This document shows, piece by piece, positions 1 to 8,283 of a stretch of DNA of 64,000 nucleotides; positions within the stretch are counted from its first letter, which is position 1, and each line of letters starts with the position of its first letter. The DNA comes from CAVQBJ01 sp963819075. GTDB taxonomy: Bacteria > Actinomycetota > Thermoleophilia > Solirubrobacterales > Solirubrobacteraceae. The notes beneath the pieces were generated by a model that searched no databases, was not told where the DNA came from, and saw only the letters and a program-made list of their open reading frames with translations. Made by a program: the position numbers and the translations under genes. Location of the stretch: assembly GCA_963819075.1 (NCBI GenBank), contig CAWFUP010000001.1, forward strand, positions 434,001 through 498,000, read 5' to 3'.

Positions 1-1
1 C

Positions 2-232
2 GGCGAACTGTGGAGCACGACCAGCACCGGCGACATGCGCTGGAGTTTCGAGGAGATGCTCGCTCACGCCTCCGCCGGCGAAGACGTCCACGCCGGAGAG
101 CTCCTATCCGCCGGGACGCTGCCCGACGGCTGCGGCCTCGAGCTCGACCGCTGGATCGCGCCCGGAGACGAACTCGAGCTGACGATCGAGCACGTCGGGT
201 CTGTGCGCAACCGCATCGGCTCCCCGCGGTAA
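2..232 (+). CDS. Fumarylacetoacetate hydrolase family protein, C-terminal fragment (cut by window edge)
   Basis: The frame is open from the first bases of the window to a TAA stop. The visible 76 residues start GELWSTTSTGDMRWSFEEML and contain AGELLSAGTLPDGCGLELDR, the conserved C-terminal core of FAH-fold hydrolases and isomerases. They end in IEHVGSVRNRIG, the usual final strand. These enzymes cleave or isomerise beta-diketo acids with a divalent metal, often in aromatic catabolism. The metal-binding N-terminal half lies outside the window, so the substrate cannot be guessed. The family call is firm and the specific activity is open. Confidence 0.8.
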   Translation, partial: GELWSTTSTGDMRWSFEEMLAHASAGEDVHAGELLSAGTLPDGCGLELDRWIAPGDELELTIEHVGSVRNRIGSPR

Positions 233-720
233 CGACGACGGCCCACGCCGATCCGGTTCGCGGGGCGCACGCTCGTGACGGAGGCAGAGCGAGTCTCGCG
301 CGAGCTGCGGGTGCGGTCGACCGCGCGCCGCTGGGTTACGCCCGACGCCATCTCGCCTGCGGCGCGGCTACTTTCGCGGGCGACCAGTAGCTCCGGCGCC
401 CCCAGTGTCGCGCCGCTGTATCTCGACCGAAGCACAGCCGCGCGTGGCGTCAGGAAGGTGCGCCTAGAGAACGGAATGCGGCACTTCCCCATTTCGCAAG
501 CGCTGCACTTGCTAGACGGGCTACAGCTCGGCCGCTGACCTCTCCGACAACGACTGCTAATTGAGGCTCGAGACAGGGAGAGGGCCACCCCGCTGGCACA
601 TGGCGAGCTGACGCGCATACCCCGTTGCGCGGACAGCAGTGACGAGTTGCCCACGGCGCGGGAAGGCGGGTGTCCGATCTGGTCTTTGACGGGGCGGCGC
701 GGCGGGGTGCGGCGGTGTCT
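233..720. other. Intergenic stretch, no supported gene
   Basis: An open frame at 275-538 (+) and a long minus-strand frame at 64-654 exist, but both have composition typical of antisense or shifted readings of GC-rich DNA and no recognisable domain. The minus frame also overlaps the FAH gene. The stretch lies between the 3' ends of the FAH gene and the convergent MarR gene, so terminators are expected, but I could not point to a clear hairpin with a T-tract. Confidence 0.5.
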
Positions 721-1188
721 TTAGCGCAGCCAGCCGGGTAGGTCAGCGAAGTTGGCGTGGCTGGTGCTGGCTATTCGTTCGAGGTCGTTCTCGAGCGCTT
801 GGATACGGGCGTCGCCGAGGTCGCGCGCCCAGGCGGCGCGTAGTTGGTCGAAGATCTCGGCGCTCAGCGAGAGCAGCTGTTCGCCGTGGGGGCTGCGGCG
901 CAGCTGGACGGCTCGGGCGTCGGCGGGGTGCTGGTCGCGGACCACGTAGCCGAGGCGCTCGAGGCCGGCGGCTGTCTTGGCTGCTGCCTGCTTGCTCACG
1001 TCGAGGCGACGGCCGAGTTCGGAGACGGTCGCTCCGTCGGGGCCGATGGCCTGCAGCGCAAAGCCATGGATCGGACGCGCGTCTGGGTGGCCCCGCCGTG
1101 CGAGCTGGTCGTGGAGGTCGTCGACGAGCGCGCGGAACGCCGAGGCCAGCAGCAGCGGCAGCTCGAATCCGAATCGGTCGCTCGCCAT
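721..1188 (-). CDS. MarR-family transcriptional regulator
   Basis: A 155-residue winged-helix regulator, normal MarR length. The recognition region ATVSELGRRLDVSKQAAAKT is followed by the wing, with DARAVQLRRSPHG matching the R-x-x-x-L-x-L-T/S-x-x-G wing of MarR proteins. The frame is open far upstream, but the ATG at 1188 places the first helix (GFELPLLLASAFRAL) right at the N-terminus, as in homologues. It is divergent from the cupin gene at 1278, and the 89-bp gap holds a palindrome at 1248-1258, so it probably represses the cupin gene and itself. Ligand unknown. Confidence 0.85.
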   Translation of the reverse strand: MASDRFGFELPLLLASAFRALVDDLHDQLARRGHPDARPIHGFALQAIGPDGATVSELGRRLDVSKQAAAKTAAGLERLGYVVRDQHPADARAVQLRRSPHGEQLLSLSAEIFDQLRAAWARDLGDARIQALENDLERIASTSHANFADLPGWLR

Positions 1189-1220
1189 TGCCGCCCATCG
1201 TGGCCGATCCCGAGCAGAAA

Positions 1221-1260
1221 GACAACCTGGTGTACCATATATATCGCCAACCTGGTTGTC
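1221..1260. promoter_or_regulatory. Candidate MarR operator and divergent promoter
   Basis: CAACCTGG occurs twice (1223-1230 and 1248-1255), 25 bp apart. The second copy is the centre of the odd-length palindrome CAACCTGGTTG (1248-1258). Between them lies an AT-rich CATATATAT stretch (1236-1244), unusual in this GC-rich DNA and usable as a -10 region. The position between two divergent starts fits an autoregulated MarR operator. Confidence 0.5.
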
Positions 1261-1277
1261 GAATTGAAAGGAACGAC

Positions 1278-1658
1278 GTGATTGCGACAATCCGTGCCGA
1301 CGCCAGCCGGCGCACCGAGACCCCCAATGCGACGATGACCACGTTCGCGTCTCCAACATTGGGCGAAACGGCCGGCCTATCGATGTGGCAGGTTGAGATG
1401 GCCGCTGGCGCGCAAGGACCGGGGCACGTGTTCGATTCCGAGCAGGTCTGGACCGTGTTGGAGGGCGAGCTCGCGGTCGCGGTGGCCGGCGAGAACCAGA
1501 CGCTGCGGGTCGGCGACACGGTCGTCCTCCCGGCCGGCGCCGAGCGCCAACTGTCGGCAAGAACCGACGTGCGGCTGCTGGTCTGTGGTCACGGAGACGC
1601 CATCGTGCGAGTGCCCGGCGAGGACGCGCCGCGCGGAACGCCGCCCTGGATCGCGTAG
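1278..1658 (+). CDS. Small cupin-domain protein
   Basis: A 126-residue single-domain cupin. The first cupin motif is degenerate (GPGHVFDSEQVWTVLEGELA, with one metal-type His and a Glu). The second motif reads GDTVVLPAGAERQLSA, with the usual PAG turn but no His. Metal binding may therefore be weak and the protein may bind a small ligand or act as a quercetinase-like enzyme. I chose the GTG at 1278 because GAAAGGA sits 6 bp upstream (1266-1272); longer in-frame extensions cross the promoter. Its divergent MarR neighbour suggests induction by a small molecule. The specific function is not recognised. Confidence 0.7.
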   Translation: MIATIRADASRRTETPNATMTTFASPTLGETAGLSMWQVEMAAGAQGPGHVFDSEQVWTVLEGELAVAVAGENQTLRVGDTVVLPAGAERQLSARTDVRLLVCGHGDAIVRVPGEDAPRGTPPWIA

Positions 1659-1858
1659 CCGTTCGCGGCGCCCCCGGATGCAACACCGCGGGTTCGACCG
1701 GCTCGTCACTGCTGTCCGCGCAAGGGAGGTACGCTGAGCGACCCGGGCCGGGTGCCGGGCAGACACCAAGAGCGGGTCTCGCCGGCTATCGGACGCTGGC
1801 TCGGCGAGTATCGCGCAGCGATCGTTTGAGCGGCGGTAACGACGGACGACCCTGATGT

Positions 1859-2473
1859 TCACGGTCCTCGCACGTCGGGCTCGAGGAGCGTGAGCACCAC
1901 GCGGCGCAGCGCTGCGGTTAGGTCGGCTCGCTCGATGTCGGGGTGGTCCAGCCGCCACAGCCCGAGGCCAGCGAGGGAGCTGCGGATGATCTCCCCGAGT
2001 GGTGCGAGCTCGCGTTTGGGGAGATGTGGGGCGAACTCGCGCAGCAGCGCCATGTCGGCCGCTCGCTGGCGGTCGTGGAGCTCCTCGACGAGTGCCGCGA
2101 TCTCGGCGTCGCCGCTGCTGTCGTGGAGCAGCAGGCGAACGAACGGGTGCGCCTCCACGTACGCGAACCAGGCCTCGAGCATCGCGTCGAGGCGTTCGGC
2201 GAACCGGCGCTCGGTCGTTGCGAGCAGCACGTCGAGAGGCGCCGCGGCGAGCTCGTCGCGATGGCGCTCGAGCAGCGTCATCACGAGATCCTGCTTGGAC
2301 TCGAAGTGGCGGTAGAGCATCGGCTTGGTCACGCCGGCCAGTTTCACGATGTCCTCGATCGTCGTCGCGACGTAGCCGTGCTCGGCGAACAGGTGCGTCG
2401 CGGCGTCCTCGATCAAGCGGCGCCGCTCGGCGGAGCGCAGCCGGCGCGAGCTCGTAGCGATCCCGGACACCAT
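1859..2473 (-). CDS. TetR/AcrR-family transcriptional regulator
   Basis: A 204-residue TetR protein. The DNA-binding domain occupies about residues 17-65: RRRLIEDAATHLFAEHGYVA, then TIEDIVKLAGVTKPMLYRHF, the classical helix 2/turn/helix 3. The C-terminal ligand domain is helical and not diagnostic. The ATG at 2473 and the start of the divergent monooxygenase gene at 2496 are only 22 bp apart, with a 28-bp inverted repeat covering both. The regulator very probably represses both itself and the monooxygenase. An in-frame GTG follows at codon 2. Confidence 0.88.
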   Translation of the reverse strand: MVSGIATSSRRLRSAERRRLIEDAATHLFAEHGYVATTIEDIVKLAGVTKPMLYRHFESKQDLVMTLLERHRDELAAAPLDVLLATTERRFAERLDAMLEAWFAYVEAHPFVRLLLHDSSGDAEIAALVEELHDRQRAADMALLREFAPHLPKRELAPLGEIIRSSLAGLGLWRLDHPDIERADLTAALRRVVLTLLEPDVRGP

Positions 2474-2475
2474 AT

Positions 2476-2503
2476 GTTACCTTCCAGTATACCCGATGGT
2501 AAC
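2476..2503. promoter_or_regulatory. TetR operator palindrome spanning both start codons
   Basis: GTTACC (2476-2481) and GGTAAC (2498-2503) are perfect inverted halves around a GTATAC centre (2487-2492). The right half overlaps the ATG of the monooxygenase (2496-2498) and the left half lies 3 bp from the TetR start. The tight spacing leaves no room for a conventional promoter plus ribosome site for either gene. Leaderless transcripts and direct occlusion of initiation are likely. Confidence 0.65.
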
Positions 2504-3199
2504 TTCTGTCCATCTCGCCGACGTTGGACCGCCAGCTGCCCTGCGGCTGCTCCGGACGCAATTATCCGGCGGCGACGTCCCCGGCCTGCGCTACGCGCAG
2601 ACCGTCACCGCCGCTCCGCTTGGCCCCCACCTCCTCCCTGCCCCGCGGCCGGACGCGCGGGACTGATTGCCGCCTGGGAGGACGACGCCGCGCTTGACCG
2701 CTTCCTCGCGTCGCACCCCGTAGCCCAGGCGCTCGCCGACGGATACCGCGTCCGGCTTGAGCCTGTCCGCGTCGTGGGAGCGTGGCCCGAGCTCGGCGAG
2801 CTATCGCCCGCGACGGGCGCGAACGGCGGCCGGGCCCCCGGCGCTGCAAACAGCCCGGCGACCGGTACCGGGGACGGCCCGACCGCCGTCCTCACCATCG
2901 GCCGGTTGCGGCTCCTGCGCGGGCCGGCGTTCCTGCGCGCAAGCGCAGCGGCCGAGCGCGACGCGCTCCGCAGCTCAGGCCTTCAACTCGCCACCGGCCT
3001 CGCCCACCCACCGCGCATCGTCGCCACATTCTCGCTCTGGAGCGACGTCGCGTCGATGCGCGCCTACGTCGAGCAACATGGCGGCGGGCACCGCGACGCA
3101 ACTACGTCGCATGCCGCTCGCCCATTTCACCGCGAGTCCGCCTTCATCCGCTTCCGCCCGTACGACGAGGCTGGAACCTGGCACCCACCGGGCACCTGA
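2496..3199 (+). pseudogene. Spheroidene-monooxygenase (CrtA)-like protein, frameshifted
   Basis: Two consecutive frames together give one protein of the actinobacterial CrtA-like monooxygenase family. Frame 1 runs from ATG 2496 (MVTSVHLADVGPPAALRLLR) to a TGA at about 2664. Frame 2 continues at about 2660 with AGLIAAWEDDAALDRFLASH and ends at 3199, including FLRASAAAERDALRSSGL and the family signature ARPFHRESAFIRFRPY. A one-base indel near 2640-2662 separates them. CrtA relatives oxidise carotenoids and other lipophilic substrates with a ferredoxin; the substrate here is unknown. Control is by the divergent TetR gene. The frameshift may be real decay or a sequencing error, since both parts look otherwise well conserved. 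Confidence 0.75.
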
Positions 3200-3632
3200 C
3201 CCCACGTTCCGCGTTCGCGCTGCACCCGCGTTCCGCCCAGAGCTGGCCGCAGGGGGTCGAGGTCATCCGCCCATAAACCAGGCACGGCACCACGCTCGTG
3301 ATACCCGTGCGGAAGTGAAAAGCGAGTCTGCGCCCGCGCGTCGGCGCGCACCTCCCATTCGCCAGGAACGCTACCGCCGACTCCGAGCTAGCCGCCAGCA
3401 ACGCCGAGTTCCCTCCATGCCGCGCAAAGCGCGTCCGGTGACCTGTGCCTCGCTAGTCGCGTCGCTGCATCAAAGCGGGTCGATGGCTCTGCTTTACTCC
3501 TGCGACTCGCAGGCGGGGGCATCCCCGGCGAGCGCGCGTCGGCACCAGTCAAGCACCGCGTCGGCAACTTGGCTGGTGGTCAGAGCTACCGATGCGCGTC
3601 GTTAGTGTGTAGTTGGCTGGTGGTGCGAGCCA
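3200..3632. other. Intergenic stretch with a short direct repeat
   Basis: No open frame here resembles a protein. The notable feature is a 12-bp direct repeat, TTGGCTGGTGGT, at 3569-3580 and 3613-3624, immediately before the truncated MFS gene. The second copy ends 8 bp before its first usable ATG. Such a short repeat can be left by a recombination event that removed the original gene start. Confidence 0.45.
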
Positions 3633-4949
3633 ATGGTCGAGCAGCTCGAGTGGACAGTCAACGCGTACGGCCTGAGCTTCGCGGTGCTGCTCATGACGGG
3701 CTCTGCTCTAGGCGACAGGTTCGGGCGCCGGCGGCTGTTCACAGCAGGCCTAGGACTGTTCACAACTGCGTCGGCAGCGTGCGCGCTGGCACCGGACATC
3801 GGCTCGCTGATCGCCGCGCGCGCCGTTCAGGGCGCCGGCGCGGCGATGGTGATGCCGCTTGCGCTCGCGCAGCTGAGCGCGGCCTTCCCGCCCGAGCGCC
3901 GAGCGTGGGCGCTGGGAATCTTCAGCAGCATTACCGGCCTGGCTGTGCTCGGCGGCCCAGTCGTTGGCGGCGCGATCACGCAAGGAATCGCGTGGCAGTG
4001 GATCTTCTGGCTCAATGTCCCGATCGGGCTGCTCGCGATCCCGCTGATCCTCCGCCGGATCGACGAGAGCTTCGGCCCGAAAACCCGCCTCGATGTCGGT
4101 GGCGTGATCCTGGAGACGGGCGCTGCTCTAGGCATCGTGTGGGGACTCGTGAGCGGCAACTCGGCCGGCTGGGGAAGCGTCGAGGTCATCGCTGCCCTCG
4201 CGCTTGGGGTGCTGTTCGCGGCGGCGTTCGTGGCGTGGGAGATGCGTGCTCGCGAGCCGATGCTGCCGATGCGCCTCTTCCGCGCCCGCGACTTCTCCTC
4301 GGCGAACGCGGCGATCTTCTTCCTCACGGCATCGCTCGTCGGGGCGGTGTTCTTCATAGCGCAATTCCTGCAGACCGCCCAAGGCTACGGGCCACTCGAG
4401 GCAGGGCTACGGCTGCTGCCGTTGACAACCACGCTGTTCCTGATCGCGCCGATCGCCGGCGCCCTGATCAATCGCGTCGGCGAGCGGCCGTTGATCCTCG
4501 GCGGGCTGCTCCTGGAGGCGGTCGGGATGGGCTGGATCGCGCTGATCGTCGCGCCTCATCTCGCCTGCGTGGAGATGGTCGCGCCGCTGAGTCTCGCTGG
4601 CGCTGGCGTCTCGATGGCGATCCCTGCGACCCAGAGCGCCGTGATCAAGTCGGTCGCGCCCGAACATATCGGCAAGGCGTCGGGAACGTTCAGCACCATG
4701 CGCCAGCTCGGCGGCGCGTTCGGGGTCGCGATCCTCGTCGCCGTGTTCGCCACCACCGGGAGCTACGCCTCCGCGCAAGCGTTCACCAATGGGTTCGCGT
4801 CCGCGCTCGCCGTGTCCGCTGTGCTGTCGCTCTCCGGCGCGATCGCCGTCCTCGCGCTCACCGCCCGAAGAAGCAAAGCAACACTGCCCGCTCGATTCGA
4901 CGCCCAGAACTGGTCCGAGGGCGCCGCGGTTCCCCTCCACAACAACTAA
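3633..4949 (+). CDS. DHA2-type MFS transporter lacking its N-terminal helix
   Basis: A 438-residue multidrug-type permease of the EmrB/QacA (14-helix) family. It contains the loop-2 signature GDRFGRRRLF, the antiporter motif region WRAL-like ERRAWALGIFSSITGLAVLG with GGPVVGG, and the central motif WQWIFWLNVPIG. The protein opens at EQLEWTVNAYGLSFAVLL, which is helix 2 in complete relatives. The usual first helix (D-x-T-I-V-N-V-A-L-P) and cytoplasmic start are missing, and a TAG at 3603-3605 closes the frame upstream. It is therefore probably a truncated and possibly inactive pump. No regulator is next to it. Confidence 0.8.
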   Translation: MVEQLEWTVNAYGLSFAVLLMTGSALGDRFGRRRLFTAGLGLFTTASAACALAPDIGSLIAARAVQGAGAAMVMPLALAQLSAAFPPERRAWALGIFSSITGLAVLGGPVVGGAITQGIAWQWIFWLNVPIGLLAIPLILRRIDESFGPKTRLDVGGVILETGAALGIVWGLVSGNSAGWGSVEVIAALALGVLFAAAFVAWEMRAREPMLPMRLFRARDFSSANAAIFFLTASLVGAVFFIAQFLQTAQGYGPLEAGLRLLPLTTTLFLIAPIAGALINRVGERPLILGGLLLEAVGMGWIALIVAPHLACVEMVAPLSLAGAGVSMAIPATQSAVIKSVAPEHIGKASGTFSTMRQLGGAFGVAILVAVFATTGSYASAQAFTNGFASALAVSAVLSLSGAIAVLALTARRSKATLPARFDAQNWSEGAAVPLHNN

Positions 4950-5026
4950 CGAGCAGACAGTGCACCGGAATCAGGGACTTCATTCCACACCCAGCAAGTA
5001 ACAGTCGCACAAGAAGGAGAACCGAA

Positions 5027-5606
5027 ATGGGAAAGATCGTGATCAGTACGAATGTTTCGCTCGACGGTGTAGTCCAGGACCCGGATGGTGAGGAGGGCTT
5101 CAAGCTGGGCGGCTGGTTCGCCGAGTTTGGGGGCAAAGATGTCGCAGCGTGGGCCGAGCTCGAGACGGCCGAGGCGCTTCGCGCGCAGGCCCTGCTGCTA
5201 GGTCGGCGCAGTGACGAATGGTTCGCCAAGCGGTGGCTGGGCCGGGAAGGCGAGTGGGCGGACAGGCTGAACAGCCTGCCCAAGTACGTCGTGTCCTCCA
5301 CCCTCGAAGATCCAAAGTGGACGAACGCAACCGTGCTCAATGGCGGACGTGCCCGATGAGGTCTCGAAGCTCAAGCAGGAGCTGGACGGAGAAATCGTCG
5401 TCTACGCGAGCTACCAGCTCGTACGCACCCTGATCGAGCACGACCTCGTCGACGAACTACGACTGGTGGTCTACCCCGTACTGCTAGGCGACGGCAAGCG
5501 GCTCTTTGGCGAGACCACCGACAAGCGACCCATGCGCCTCCTGGAGACGCGGACTCTTGGCGACGGCCTCGCCTACGTCGCATACGAGCGCGCCCGAGCC
5601 GCATAA
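5027..5606 (+). pseudogene. RibD C-terminal/dihydrofolate-reductase-like protein, frameshifted
   Basis: ATG 5027 follows a good AAGGAGA site (5013-5019). Frame 1 reads MGKIVISTNVSLDGVVQDPD, the N-terminus of YwjB/YyaP-like reductases, and continues to WTNATVLNG before hitting TGA at 5359. The remaining half is in another frame from about 5340 (DVPDEVSKLKQELDGEIVVY) to 5606, with the family's LRLVVYPVLLGDGKRLF. Together they give about 192 residues, the normal length. Members have a DHFR-like fold and probably reduce an unknown substrate with NADPH. The shift lies at 5335-5350; decay and sequencing error are both possible. Confidence 0.82.
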
Positions 5607-5915
5607 CCGGCATCGGACAGCGCCAACGCTTCCAGGCCAGAATGCCCGCCGCTAACCGGGCGGGCATCCGGGGAGAACGCCGAGCAGCACGCGACGAGCA
5701 AGCCGCACCACGGCGCGCAAGACCCGTCACGCAGACCGGCTGAGAGCTCCGCGGCGGCTCACTCCCGCTTCCCCAAGGTGCGGACGTCATCGATCGCGCC
5801 GAGAGGACCCGGACTCGGGCGAAGGGGAGCACTCAGATCAGCGCCGTCTCGCAGATGTTCCCTTTGCCCGGCCACCGAGCGTTCTCCCAGATCGGCCTAC
5901 TGGGCGGGCTCATCG
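5607..5915. other. Intergenic stretch before a gene-fragment junction
   Basis: No protein-like reading frame is visible. It precedes the SDR fragment and may contain sequence from the same deletion or recombination events, but I see no repeat or promoter that I can support. Confidence 0.4.
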
Positions 5916-6175
5916 ATGACCGTGCCCGAGATCAGCCCGCCCTACCAGCAAACCGTCGGTGCCGCCGCGGCGATGCACAGCCCTTCCTGGCGCCCGCTGG
6001 GCGACCCCGCGAGGGTCGCGCACGTCATCATGCGGGTCGCCGCCATCGACGAGCCACCCATCCGCCTGCTGCTCGGCAGTGAGGCATACGCGTACGCCAC
6101 CGCTGCCGCCCGGGTACAACTCGCCTCCGACGAGCAGTACCGCGATCTGAGCCGATCCACCGACCGCGACGACGC
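5916..6175 (+). pseudogene. C-terminal fragment of a short-chain dehydrogenase
   Basis: The frame reads PEISPPYQQTVGA, then SWRPLGDPARVAHVIMRV, DEPPIRLLLGSEAYAYA and YRDLSRSTDRDDA. This is the typical C-terminal tail of actinobacterial SDR oxidoreductases (GDPA-x-VA-x-V-I, PP-x-R-LLLGS-A, LS-x-STD). The Rossmann fold and the YxxxK active site are absent upstream, so only the last 85 or so codons survive. Homology stops at about 6173-6176, exactly where a response-regulator fragment begins on the other strand. The ATG at 5916 is only the first in-frame Met. Confidence 0.7.
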
Positions 6176-6443
6176 CCCGGGCCGTCAGCATCACGATCGG
6201 CAGGTCCGAGCGCGCGCGAATCCAGCGGCACACCTCGAGCCCGTCGATGCCGGGCAGCATCACGTCGAGCACCACCAGCGACGTCGGCTCGCGCTCGAAC
6301 AGGTGCTGCGCCTCGTGGCCACTGGCCGCCTCGAGTGTGCGGTAACCGTCCCGCTCGAGGTAGCGCACGACCACCCCGCGCACGATCGGCTTATCGTCGA
6401 CCACCAGGACCGTAGACACGTCGCGATTGTCGGCGCAGCACAT
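6174..6443 (-). pseudogene. Response-regulator receiver domain, truncated
   Basis: From the ATG at 6443 (or GTG at 6419) the protein reads STVLVVDDKPIVRGVVVRYL, with the acidic DD pair, then LVVLDVMLPGIDGLEV, which contains the phospho-acceptor Asp. It ends at DLPIVMLTARG, with the conserved Thr. The last strand with the conserved Lys and the whole output domain are missing. After TARG the frame runs into unrelated DNA that codes on the opposite strand for an SDR tail. The fragment cannot work as a normal two-component regulator. No histidine kinase gene is nearby. Confidence 0.75.
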
Positions 6444-7038
6444 TGCGCGCGTCTTAATTCCCCTCCCTCGCTGCCCGCCCCCGACTCTTGATTCGGCTGG
6501 CAACCTCCCGGCCGGGATCCACGACGCCACCTGGAATGAGATCGCAACAAAAAAAGCGCTCTTTGCGGGAAATGTGACGGTCGCGCCGTTTTGCCAGCCG
6601 TGACGGCGGGGAATTGGACGTAGTACGTATACGGCCGCTTCTGTTCGAATCTCACGCGCGGGCCGCGGGAGTAGCTTTTCTCTCTGACCTCACGGGCTGT
6701 TTTCGTCTCCAGCGACCGACACGCCGTCTAGTGGATGGCCCGCGTCGGCTTGGCGGGTCTGACCGAGCGGTTCGAGGGTGAGGCGCGCAAGGGGCATTCC
6801 ATGATCGCTGTGGGGCGACAGCACTCGACGCCGATCGAGGCGTACGGCGAGGACTGCGGCCGCGGCCCGGCGGTCGTGCCGCTGAGTGCCTGGCTGCTGG
6901 TCGGCCACTCCTTGGAGCCTCAGATGCACAAGTTGCGTGACCGAGGGACGCTGAGGCCGCGCTCGTGGCCAGCGCTTCGGGTACACGCCGACCCGCGGAC
7001 CGTGGTCTTCACGCGCGACACAACCCGAGGAGGATCAG
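6444..7038. other. Intergenic stretch upstream of the hydrolase cluster
   Basis: About 600 bp with overlapping open frames on both strands (6735-7052 plus, 6690-6986 minus) but no recognisable protein. A short AT-rich patch around 6541-6560 (CAACAAAAAAAG) and 6618-6632 (ACGTAGTACGTATACG, near-palindromic) could be regulatory. The promoter of the 7-16 kb gene cluster is expected here. Confidence 0.4.
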
Positions 7039-8283
7039 ATGTCGGCTACTGAAGTTGCAGCACGGACGGGCAGTGGTGACACAACCGTTCGCCCGTTCCA
7101 GGTCGATTTTCCGGAGGCGGAGCTCACCGAGCTGCGCCGGCGCATAATCGCGGCCAGGTGGCCCGAGCTCGAGACGGCCGGCGACGACTCGCAGGGCGTG
7201 CCGCTCGCCATGATGCAGGACCTCGCGCGCTACTGGGGGACAGCGTATGACTGGCGCAAGTGCGAGGCGAGACTGAACGCCCTACCGAACTTCATGACCG
7301 AGATCGACGGGCTGGACATCCACTTCATGCACGTTCGCTCCCCGCATGAGGACGCGCTGCCGCTGATCGTGACGCATGGGTGGCCCGGCTCGATCATCGA
7401 GCAGCTGAAGATCATCGAGCCGCTCACCAACCCGACGGCGCACGGTGCGAGCGCATCGGACGCGTTCCATCTGGTGATTCCCTCGCTGCCGGGCCACGGG
7501 TTCTCCGCCAAGCCGACCGCCACCGGGTGGGATCCCGTCCGCATCGCACGAGCCTGGGTCGAGCTGATGAAGCGCCTCGGATACACCCAGTTCGTGGCAC
7601 AGGGCGGCGATTGGGGTGCGGCGGTCACGCAGACCATGGGCGCCCAGGCCGCTCCGGAATTGCTCGGCATTCACTCCAACATGCCGGGCACCGCTCCGGC
7701 CGATCTCGTGCAGGGGTTCGAACGGGGCGACCCGCCGCCATCCGATCTTGCAGGCGACGAGCTGCGTGCCTACAAGCAGCTGAGCGACTTCTATGCCAAG
7801 CACGTGGCCTACGCGCTCATCATGACCACGCGGCCACAGACGTTGTACGGACTGGCGGACTCACCCGTCGACCTCGCAGCGTTCGCGCTTGACCACGGCG
7901 ACGGCACGGGCCAGCCCGGGCTCGTCAAACAGGTCCTTGAAGGGACCTATCAGAGCGACCTCACCAGAGACGACCTCCTGGACAACATCACGCTCTACTG
8001 GTTGACCAACACCGGGGTTTCCTCGGCTCGTCTGTATTGGGAGAACAAGGCGGACTTCTTCGACGCGAAGGACATCACGATCCCGTTCGCCATCAGCGTC
8101 TTTCCCGACGAGCTCTACCAGGCCCCGCGGAGCTGGGCCGAGCGCGCGTATCCCGACAACCTCATCTACTTCAGCGAGCTCGACCGAGGCGGCCACTTCG
8201 CGGCGTGGGAACAGCCGCAACTCTTCTCAGAAGAGATGCGAGCCGCATTCCGACCGCTCCGCCAGACGGGCGCGGCCACATGA
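7039..8283 (+). CDS. Epoxide hydrolase (EHN-type N-terminus, alpha/beta fold)
   Basis: A 414-residue soluble epoxide hydrolase. Residues about 15-125 form the EHN lid region (FQVDFPEAELTELRRRIIAA, then the W-x-K-x-x-x-x-LN element DWRKCEARLNALPNF). The alpha/beta core follows with oxyanion motif HGWPGS, nucleophile Asp in QGGDWGA, and catalytic His in DRGGHFAAWEQP near the end. It converts epoxides to vicinal diols in the cytoplasm. The start has GAGGA (7028-7032) 6 bp upstream. Its stop overlaps the next start (ATGA at 8280), so the two are translationally coupled, and it heads the 7-16 kb cluster. Confidence 0.92.
   Translation: MSATEVAARTGSGDTTVRPFQVDFPEAELTELRRRIIAARWPELETAGDDSQGVPLAMMQDLARYWGTAYDWRKCEARLNALPNFMTEIDGLDIHFMHVRSPHEDALPLIVTHGWPGSIIEQLKIIEPLTNPTAHGASASDAFHLVIPSLPGHGFSAKPTATGWDPVRIARAWVELMKRLGYTQFVAQGGDWGAAVTQTMGAQAAPELLGIHSNMPGTAPADLVQGFERGDPPPSDLAGDELRAYKQLSDFYAKHVAYALIMTTRPQTLYGLADSPVDLAAFALDHGDGTGQPGLVKQVLEGTYQSDLTRDDLLDNITLYWLTNTGVSSARLYWENKADFFDAKDITIPFAISVFPDELYQAPRSWAERAYPDNLIYFSELDRGGHFAAWEQPQLFSEEMRAAFRPLRQTGAAT

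Noticed and set aside
64..654. Minus-strand open frame of 196 codons
   Set aside because: Antisense to the FAH gene and to non-coding DNA; Ser/Arg-rich composition and no domain.
1377..2561. Minus-strand frame of 394 codons over the TetR gene
   Set aside because: Shifted reading of the TetR gene and antisense of the cupin gene; Arg-rich with no recognisable domain.
1943..3199. A 418-codon plus frame as the full monooxygenase
   Set aside because: Its first 235 codons are antisense of the TetR gene and the operator; the real N-terminus is in another frame from 2496.
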